Shown here: positions 57,810-64,000 of the stretch, piece by piece
How positions within the stretch are numbered: the stretch's first letter is position 1
Layout of the letters: the number at the start of each line of letters is the position of its first letter
From: Bacteroidota bacterium
GTDB lineage: Bacteria > Bacteroidota > Bacteroidia > Chitinophagales > LD1
Length of the DNA stretch: 64,000 bases
Assembly (NCBI GenBank): GCA_016722375.1
Contig: JADKJG010000001.1
Span: forward strand, 372,001-436,000
Direction of reading: 5' to 3'
The notes under the pieces: model-generated
Seen by the model: only the letters and a program-made list of their open reading frames with translations
Databases searched by the model: none
What the model was told of the DNA's origin: nothing
Translations under genes and position numbers: made by a program

Positions 57810-60152
57810 CTATTTTTTCTTTCGACCCTTGAAGGACCTTCCCTTTTTTGTCGGGCCGCTTTCTCCCATAATCATCTGGACATCTTCCAGTGTGAGATAT
57901 TCGGCATCCCGGTCTTTTGGTATTTTATAATTGTCTTTTCCTTTCTTTATATAAGGACCATACTGCCCTCTCAACACTTGAATTCCTTCGGCTTCAAAAT
58001 TATGAATCACTTTGTTTGCATTAGCCTCTGCTTTGTCACGAATCAATGTTAGAGCGTCCTCTAAAGTAATCGTATAGGGGTCTTTGTCCTTGGGAATAGA
58101 AACAAACAACTTGTCGTGCTGCACGTAAGGGCCGAAGCGGCCAATGCTTGCCTTTACATCTTTCCCTTCTAACTGTCCCAGCGTTCTGGGTAGTTCAAAG
58201 AGAATCAATGCTTCTTCAAACGTGATGGTTTCAATGGATTGGGTAGCGCGAAGTTTTGCAAAGCGCGCTTTCTTACCGGTCTCCTCATCTGCTTTTCCAA
58301 TTTGTGCCATCGGCCCGAATTTCCCCATGCGGACAATCAACGGTTCGCCGGATGCAGGGTCTGTTCCCAACAAACGCTCACCGGATACCCGAGGAGCATC
58401 TTTGGTTGTAGATTCAACCGATTCATGAAAAGGTTTATAGAAATCGCCAATTACTTTACTCCAAACTTTTTTCCCTTCGGCAATATCATCGAACTGCTGT
58501 TCAATATCTGCAGTAAAATTATAGTCCAACACGTTGGAAAAATTCTCTACGAGAAAATCTGTTACCAAAGATCCGATATCGGTTGGAAACAATTTTGATT
58601 TTTCTGCTCCGACAATTTCGGTCTTTATCGCTTTTTCAATCTTACTGTCTTTAAGAGTCAGCACTTTGTATTTGCGCTCGGTGCCCTCGCGTGTTTCCTT
58701 AATCACATAATATCTCTTCTGAACGGTACTAATCGTAGGCGCGTAGGTAGATGGTCGCCCGATGCCTAGTTCTTCTAACTTCTTTACTAGGCTGGCTTCC
58801 GTATATCGTGGTAATGGTTTTGTAAAACGCTCGGTAGCGCTCAGTTCCTTTAACTCCAACTCCTGCCCTTCTTTCACTGGCGGAATTAAAGATTCCGCTT
58901 CTTCATCATTATCGGCATCGTCATCCACTCCTTCATTATATACTTTCAGAAATCCTTCAAACTGAATGACTTCTGCTTGCGCTCTCAGTGTTTCTTTGTT
59001 CTTGTCATTGATAATGTCAATAACGGTCTTTTCAATTTCCGCATCTGCCATTTGAGAAGCAATGGTGCGCTTCCAAATCAGATCATACAAACGTTGTTCA
59101 TCGTTTCCTGCATCAATCGTCGCATTCTCAATATAAGAAGGACGAATCGCCTCGTGAGCCTCTTGTGCACTTTCATGTTTAGAGGTGTATCTTCTTAGCT
59201 TGTGATATTTCTCACCGTATTTACTTTTCACCTCATTCTCAATGGCGTTTAAGGCAAGATCAGAAAGACTTGGGGAGTCTGTTCTCATGTAAGTAATGTG
59301 TCCGGCTTCATACAGTTTCTGCGCCACCTTCATGGTGATAGCCACCGGAAAGCTGAGTTTTCGCGCAGCCTCCTGTTGCAGCGTAGAAGTAGTGAAGGGT
59401 TGCGCTGGACTTCTTTTGCCAGGTTTCTTTTCTATAGACTTAACTTGAAATGCAGCCCCTGTTACTTCCTGCAAAAACTTGTTTGCATCTTCTTCTGTTT
59501 TAAAATTCTGCGGGCGCTCTGCTTTGAATGTTACTTTCTTTCCGTTGGCATCAGTCACAAAAAAGTAAGCTGCTATTTTGAAAGATGGAACCGGCGTAAA
59601 AGAGCGAATCTCCCTCTCTCGTTCTACAATCAAACGAACCGCAACAGATTGCACTCTGCCGGCAGATAATGATGGCTTCACTTTTTTCCAAAGCACGGGA
59701 GATATTTCATACCCTACCAAACGATCGAGTACCCGACGTGCCTGTTGCGCATTTACTAAATCCATGTTGATGATCCGTGGATTCTTAACGGCTGCTTTGA
59801 TTGCTTTCTCGGTTACCTCTGTGTACGTGATGCGCTTAGCCTTCTTAGGATCTAATTCCAACACATCACACAGATGCCAAGAAATGGCTTCTCCCTCACG
59901 GTCTTCATCCGTTGCTAGGAAAATTTCTTCAGCGTTCTTCGCCAATTTTCTTAATTCTTTGATGACATCCTTTTTCTCGTCACTTATTTCATAGTTTGGA
60001 GTAAAACCATTTTCAATATCAATATTCAAACCGCTGTCCGGGAGATCGCGTATGTGTCCATAACAAGAGGACACAACATAATCTTTACCCAAAAATTTAT
60101 TGATGGTTTTAGCTTTGGCAGGTGACTCAACTATAATCAGGTTTTTACTCAT
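57810..60152 (-). CDS. topA: DNA topoisomerase I (type IA)
   Basis: 780 residues. Toprim domain at the start (MSKNLIIVESPAKAKTINKF, FLATDEDREGEAISWHLCDV with the acidic triad), then the core with the active-site tyrosine in AGHITYMRTDSPSLSD. Downstream are characteristic PSLSAGRVQSVAVRLIVERE and GIGRPSTYAPTISTVQKRYY motifs. The C-terminal ~200 residues contain repeated GKFGPMAQIG/GRFGPYVQHD/GQYGPYIKKG-type elements of the topoisomerase C-terminal repeat family and a basic end; the four-cysteine zinc fingers of E. coli TopA are not visible. It relaxes negative supercoils. The next gene (SirB1-like) starts at its stop codon. Confidence 0.96.
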   Translation of the reverse strand: MSKNLIIVESPAKAKTINKFLGKDYVVSSCYGHIRDLPDSGLNIDIENGFTPNYEISDEKKDVIKELRKLAKNAEEIFLATDEDREGEAISWHLCDVLELDPKKAKRITYTEVTEKAIKAAVKNPRIINMDLVNAQQARRVLDRLVGYEISPVLWKKVKPSLSAGRVQSVAVRLIVEREREIRSFTPVPSFKIAAYFFVTDANGKKVTFKAERPQNFKTEEDANKFLQEVTGAAFQVKSIEKKPGKRSPAQPFTTSTLQQEAARKLSFPVAITMKVAQKLYEAGHITYMRTDSPSLSDLALNAIENEVKSKYGEKYHKLRRYTSKHESAQEAHEAIRPSYIENATIDAGNDEQRLYDLIWKRTIASQMADAEIEKTVIDIINDKNKETLRAQAEVIQFEGFLKVYNEGVDDDADNDEEAESLIPPVKEGQELELKELSATERFTKPLPRYTEASLVKKLEELGIGRPSTYAPTISTVQKRYYVIKETREGTERKYKVLTLKDSKIEKAIKTEIVGAEKSKLFPTDIGSLVTDFLVENFSNVLDYNFTADIEQQFDDIAEGKKVWSKVIGDFYKPFHESVESTTKDAPRVSGERLLGTDPASGEPLIVRMGKFGPMAQIGKADEETGKKARFAKLRATQSIETITFEEALILFELPRTLGQLEGKDVKASIGRFGPYVQHDKLFVSIPKDKDPYTITLEDALTLIRDKAEANANKVIHNFEAEGIQVLRGQYGPYIKKGKDNYKIPKDRDAEYLTLEDVQMIMGESGPTKKGRSFKGRKKK

Positions 60153-60305
60153 TTCATTTTTTTAACGAGGCGCAAATAAATACTTTAAGACGTAAAAGAA
60201 AAAATGAAGGTTGGAACGAAGTAAAATCTCCGTCCTAATTTTGAAGTAAAACTCAACGTAGTTTAGAAATCCAAAAGGCAATTTCCAAATTCAATCCTAC
60301 ATACA

Positions 60306-61613
60306 TTAAGATTTTTTCGGCGGCTCCATATCGGCAATTTCATTGATGCCGTCCACCAAGCGGTCTAAGTCGCGCAGTGAAGTATAAATGTGCGGCGTAA
60401 CACGCACCCCATGAACATTTTCATGATTGATGGATGTGACGATAATTTTCTTTTTTTCAAATAACTTAGCGTCAATATCTTCCGGCTTCCATCCCTCAAT
60501 GCCAAAAGTGGCGAGTGCACAGGCATAGTTAGACTTCATGGAAGTATATAGCTTCACTTTCGGATTTCTAGATGCCTTTTCGCACCAATAGTTTTTCAAA
60601 TAGCGCAGCCGCTCTTCCTTGCGCCTACTGCCTACCAGTAAATGAAAGTCAACTGCATTTGATATAGCCATTTCGGCCGCATTAGAGCGAGTACCAATAG
60701 ATTCAAACTTGTGAATGTCATCACTATCTGGTGCAGTACTGGAAAGTAAAGCCCAAATATTTTTAATCTTATTCTTCTTAACGTACATCATCCCGGTACC
60801 AAAGGGAGCACAAAGCCATTTATGTAGTGAAGTTGCAAAATAATCGCAACCCAAATCAGGAATCTTAAAGTCTATATGTGCGAATGAATGAGCCCCATCA
60901 ACAATCACTTCACAGCCCTTACTATGCGCCATGTCAGCAATCTTGCGGCAAGGAAGTACTTGTCCGGTATAATTGATTACATGCGTTAGATGAACGATTT
61001 TAGTTTTAGGCGTAATGGCAGCTTCAAATTTCGCAACCAGATCTTTATCATTTTCTACGGGCAAATCTAAGTCCACCCATACTACTTTAATACCATCGCG
61101 TTTTTCGCGCTGCTTATAGGCATTTATCATGCTGGGGTAATCGTATTTGCAAACGACCACTTCATCACCAGCCTTCAGATTCAGACCAAAGATGATGGAG
61201 TTTAAACCTTCCGTACTATTTCTGTTCACTGCAATCTCATCCGGCGAACAACCGGCAAGGTCTGCCAGTTTTGCCCGCATAGGTTCCCTTCCCTGATCTA
61301 TGATGCGCCACATAAAATATGAAGGAGCTTCATTGCACATTTTGTAGTATCGAATGTGCGCCTCTTGAACCGGAATTGGTTGTGGACTAACTCCTCCGTT
61401 ATTTAGGTTTACCAGATTGGGTGAGGTGGTGTACTGTTCTCTTATCCAATTCCAGAAGTCTTCATCTTCTGCTGCCGCTACAGGTTCCATCGGTTCAACC
61501 CGCGCCAATTGCTTTTGCCATGCCGCGGCCTGAACCGGTTCCATCCAATCTAACAATGATAAGCCGGCAGTTGCAACTGCTGCTTGTTTCAAAAAGGTTT
61601 TACGTGTATACAT
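60306..61613 (-). CDS. Class V aminotransferase-fold PLP enzyme with secretion-like N-terminus
   Basis: 435 residues. The N-terminus (MYTRKTFLKQAAVATAGLSL, AxA near residue 30) looks like a Tat-type or Sec signal, although the canonical twin arginine is reduced to RK. The PLP domain shows NRNSTEGLNSIIFG, EVVVCKYDYPSMINAY, IVHLTHVINYTGQVLPC, the VDGAHSFAHI Asp site and the PLP-binding lysine in ATSLHKWLCAPFGTGM. Its nearest named relatives are isopenicillin-N-epimerase-like and cysteine-desulfurase-like enzymes, but substrate is not predictable. Probably acts in the periplasm if the signal is functional. Downstream (minus strand) of a periplasmic-binding-like gene; 52 bases separate them, so an operon is possible. 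Confidence 0.88.
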   Translation of the reverse strand: MYTRKTFLKQAAVATAGLSLLDWMEPVQAAAWQKQLARVEPMEPVAAAEDEDFWNWIREQYTTSPNLVNLNNGGVSPQPIPVQEAHIRYYKMCNEAPSYFMWRIIDQGREPMRAKLADLAGCSPDEIAVNRNSTEGLNSIIFGLNLKAGDEVVVCKYDYPSMINAYKQREKRDGIKVVWVDLDLPVENDKDLVAKFEAAITPKTKIVHLTHVINYTGQVLPCRKIADMAHSKGCEVIVDGAHSFAHIDFKIPDLGCDYFATSLHKWLCAPFGTGMMYVKKNKIKNIWALLSSTAPDSDDIHKFESIGTRSNAAEMAISNAVDFHLLVGSRRKEERLRYLKNYWCEKASRNPKVKLYTSMKSNYACALATFGIEGWKPEDIDAKLFEKKKIIVTSINHENVHGVRVTPHIYTSLRDLDRLVDGINEIADMEPPKKS

Positions 61614-61665
61614 AAAGGGAAGTTTTATTCAAAGATATAATTTGGTTTCGCTAATTAAAAAATAC

Positions 61666-62904
61666 TTACCAGACTTTCCTCAACCTGTAATCTTCTACTC
61701 TAAAAATATTCACATGGCGGTTTTCGAAATAATTTACCTGTTGGTCCTTGTTCTTAATTTTCACTAATTCAATCTTATATCCACAGCCAGAATAAACCTG
61801 CGTGTAAACCATTTCAGGAAACTCTTTACCGTATTCTTCCATTGACTCCAAGGTAAAGTTTAACACATCATAGCCAAGCACGGAATATTTGGAGGGCTCA
61901 TGACTAAAATTCATTTGATAATTCTCTATAAATTTTTTCGTGCGCGGCCTAATCGTATCCAAAGCAAAAACATCTGTAATCTGTGTAGTAAAATCATTCA
62001 AATAGTCCAGTCTGAGTATGTCGCCACTCAACCAGGTAGGCATGCCGTAAACAATCATCGGATATTTGGCTCTATATTCATATAGAGTTCTTAAGCTACC
62101 ATTCACAAATGATTCTTCAAACGAAGTTAGGATAAGAATATTTAAGTGATTGCTAACCAGTTGTTCAGCGGCAGTTGTCTTTTTCCCGTTCAACATCATG
62201 TTGCCGGCATTCAGTAAGGTCACCTTGAATCTTTTCAAAGCAGTTTGATTATATGTTCTAAAGAGCGAATCAAACTGGTCAGCTATGCTCACACTATTTT
62301 CAATATCCGGTGTATAGATGATAATATTGGCTCCGGCAAAAGAATCGAGAATGGCATTAAACATTGCATCCACATGCGAATCAATAGTGGGGGCAATTTT
62401 GATGTGATAAGGATTATCAGAAGTCAAACTTTTAGAAGGTGTAAAGGGTTGGATGTTCAGAATCTTATTCTCCTTGCAGAAAGCCGCTACGAGTTTAGCT
62501 GTAGAAGTAGAAACACTTCCAATAATGATGTCCTGCATTTTCATTTCAGGCTTCTGGAGAATCAACTCTGTTATCGAGTCATCATTCCAGCAATCATAAA
62601 CAGACCATTCGATTTTATAATGACCTGAATATTCATTTAATGATTGTAAAGCTCCCTCATAAAAATCAAGGGAAATCTGCGCATCTTCATTTAATCTGAT
62701 TCGGTTAGCGGAATAGACATCATGAGCTGAGAGATAATCATTCAGCTTTTCACCAGTGCTTTCTGTTTGAAATGCAAGAATCAGACTTACTCTTAAAACA
62801 GAATCACTTTGTGCAAAAGAAGAAAAGGAAGAGCTGAATAAAGCAGAAAATAAAAAGAGAAATTTAACCGAATAGCTTCCAATATCAAATCGTCTCATCT
62901 TCAT
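61666..62904 (-). CDS. Periplasmic-binding-protein type 1-like exported protein
   Basis: 412 residues with a hydrophobic signal (YSVKFLFLFSALFSSSFSSF then AQ). The body has the two-lobed alternating alpha/beta pattern of type 1 periplasmic binding proteins: ISLDFYEGALQSLNEYSGHY, MQDIIIGSVSTSTAKLVAAF, ILNIQPFTPSKSLTSDNPYH, ADQFDSLFRTYN and a late YSVLGYDVLNFTLESMEEYG. It is not linked to ABC transporter genes. Orphan proteins of this fold in Bacteroidota are sometimes LpoA-like or peptidoglycan-related, but I cannot assign that here. The ligand is unknown. It sits 15 bases after guaA on the minus strand, so may be co-transcribed. Confidence 0.8.
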   Translation of the reverse strand: MKMRRFDIGSYSVKFLFLFSALFSSSFSSFAQSDSVLRVSLILAFQTESTGEKLNDYLSAHDVYSANRIRLNEDAQISLDFYEGALQSLNEYSGHYKIEWSVYDCWNDDSITELILQKPEMKMQDIIIGSVSTSTAKLVAAFCKENKILNIQPFTPSKSLTSDNPYHIKIAPTIDSHVDAMFNAILDSFAGANIIIYTPDIENSVSIADQFDSLFRTYNQTALKRFKVTLLNAGNMMLNGKKTTAAEQLVSNHLNILILTSFEESFVNGSLRTLYEYRAKYPMIVYGMPTWLSGDILRLDYLNDFTTQITDVFALDTIRPRTKKFIENYQMNFSHEPSKYSVLGYDVLNFTLESMEEYGKEFPEMVYTQVYSGCGYKIELVKIKNKDQQVNYFENRHVNIFRVEDYRLRKVW

Positions 62905-62919
62905 ATTATCAAATCAGAT

Positions 62920-64000
62920 TTACTCCCACTCAATGGTTGCCGGAGGTTTGGAAGAAATATCATACACCACCCGGTTCACCCCTTTCACCTGATTGATAAT
63001 TTCGTTGGATGTTTTGGCAAGAAAGTCATAAGGCAAATGGCTCCAGTCTGCTGTCATGCCATCCGTAGATCCAACCGCGCGGAGCGCTACTACATTTTCA
63101 TAAGTGCGTTCATCGCCCATCACGCCCACACTCTTGATGGGTGTAAGAATGGCTCCCGCCTGCCACACTTCATTATATAAATTGTACTTCTTCAAGTTCT
63201 CGATAAAAATATGGTCTGCCTCCTGTAGCACTCGCACTTTTTCTGCGGTAATATCGCCGAGGATTCTGACCGCTAGTCCGGGACCGGGAAAAGGATGGCG
63301 AAAAAGAATTTCAGGAACCAATCCCAGTTCTTTTCCTGCTTTTCTCACTTCATCTTTGAACAAGTTACGCAGCGGTTCCACTATTTTCAATTTCAACAGA
63401 TCAGGCAAGCCTCCAACATTGTGGTGCGACTTAATCGTTGCCGAAGGCCCTTTGACCGAAACAGATTCAATCACGTCTGGATAGATAGTTCCTTGCGCCA
63501 ACCATTTCACTTCCGGATGTTTCAACGATTCATGTTCAAATACTTCTATGAAAACCCGTCCAATGATTTTTCTTTTCTGCTCCGGATCACTCACCCCCTT
63601 CAACTGATCGAGAAAACGATCGCCAGCACGAATGCCCTGCACATTCAAACCCATCTCCACATACTTCTCCATCACCGCCTCAAACTCATTTTTGCGCAAC
63701 AAACCATTATCCACAAAAATGCAAAGCAGGTTATCCCCAATAGCCTCTTCCAACAACAAAGCCGCCACAGAAGAATCCACTCCACCGCTTAAACCAAGAA
63801 TTACTTTTTCATCACCAATTTGCTTTTTGAGGCTCTTCACCGTTTCTTCTACAAACGAAGCCGAAGTCCATTTGTGAGAACATCCGCAAACTGAAAACAA
63901 AAAGTTATTGATGATGATATGCCCCTCTTTACTGTGATATACCTCTGGGTGAAACTGCAAGGCATACACCGGATTAGGGAAAGAACCATTGTCTGAACGA
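62920..64000 (-). CDS. guaA: GMP synthase (glutamine-hydrolysing), 3' part; start beyond window
   Basis: The frame is open to the window end; the codons before the apparent GTG at 63969 continue as RSDNGSFPNP, so the beginning lies beyond 64000. Visible are the end of the glutamine amidotransferase domain (VYALQFHPEVYHSKEG, including the catalytic His-Glu), the ATP pyrophosphatase P-loop ILGLSGGVDSSVAALLLEEA, the DVIESVSVKGPSATIKSHHN segment, the LFKDEVRKAGKELGL region with HPFPGPGLAVRILGD, and the C-terminal dimerisation domain ending IEWE. It converts XMP to GMP. Confidence 0.97.
   Translation of the reverse strand, partial: RSDNGSFPNPVYALQFHPEVYHSKEGHIIINNFLFSVCGCSHKWTSASFVEETVKSLKKQIGDEKVILGLSGGVDSSVAALLLEEAIGDNLLCIFVDNGLLRKNEFEAVMEKYVEMGLNVQGIRAGDRFLDQLKGVSDPEQKRKIIGRVFIEVFEHESLKHPEVKWLAQGTIYPDVIESVSVKGPSATIKSHHNVGGLPDLLKLKIVEPLRNLFKDEVRKAGKELGLVPEILFRHPFPGPGLAVRILGDITAEKVRVLQEADHIFIENLKKYNLYNEVWQAGAILTPIKSVGVMGDERTYENVVALRAVGSTDGMTADWSHLPYDFLAKTSNEIINQVKGVNRVVYDISSKPPATIEWE

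Noticed and set aside
62920..63969. GTG at 63969 as the guaA start
   Set aside because: The upstream codons continue in frame to the window end and the glutaminase domain is incomplete, so the gene begins beyond 64000.

Overview
The window comes from a Bacteroidota chromosome, probably a Chitinophagales- or Saprospiria-like lineage. The evidence is several type IX secretion system (T9SS) cargo proteins with C-terminal sorting domains, a PorP/SprF protein beside a PorE-like OmpA protein, a GSCFA protein, a BT_3928-type protein, TonB-dependent receptor architecture and promoter-like TAnnTTTG boxes. Genus cannot be fixed from sequence alone. No rRNA, tRNA, CRISPR array, transposase or prophage was seen.

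Layout. 1-5,000: the end of a bifunctional-nuclease-family gene, two secreted T9SS cargo proteins and a degenerate locus with a 21-bp repeat array. 5,000-9,850: nucleoside transporter, dihydropteroate synthase (folP), a BT_3928-type membrane protein and an oligopeptide ABC permease interrupted by an in-frame TGA. 9,900-17,800: a translationally coupled TPR protein and outer-membrane barrel, a GSCFA protein and another T9SS cargo protein. 17,900-20,300: an MBL-fold/double-rhodanese protein with a TauE/SafE exporter, suggesting sulfur handling. 20,500-30,700: an unrecognised protein, a small FnIII protein behind a 21-bp array, phosphoglycerate kinase, ClpB, a frameshifted TonB-dependent receptor, a Sua5/YciO protein and a thioesterase. 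30,700-32,500: a cassette-like unit bounded by 91-bp inverted repeats. 32,500-53,800: a T9SS adhesin module, consisting of a giant adhesin of about 5,970 codons (two frameshifts in this sequence), PorP/SprF and a PorE-like OmpA protein, all on the minus strand. 54,100-64,000: a helical-plus-beta protein and a small HTH regulator sharing a 21-bp array, then prfB with its programmed frameshift, a SirB1-like protein, topA, a class V aminotransferase fold, a periplasmic-binding-like protein and the 3' part of guaA.

The most unusual signal is a recurring locus type. Small signal-less proteins with an alpha-helical N-terminal part and a short C-terminal beta domain (FnIII, carboxypeptidase-regulatory-like, or an unassigned beta domain) lie just downstream of non-coding tandem arrays. 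Array units are 21 bp, i.e. two DNA helical turns. Unit sequence differs between loci, but the period is held exactly over 5-10 consecutive units. Three loci look intact (21.5, 31.0 and 55.2 kb) and one looks decayed (2.8-3.3 kb). I know of no described function for this arrangement.

The intergenic spaces are rich in palindromic repeats of several unrelated families. Three genes (TonB receptor, adhesin, ABC permease) carry small indels or a stop in otherwise well-preserved reading frames. These may be assembly errors or recent mutations; the sequence alone cannot distinguish them.
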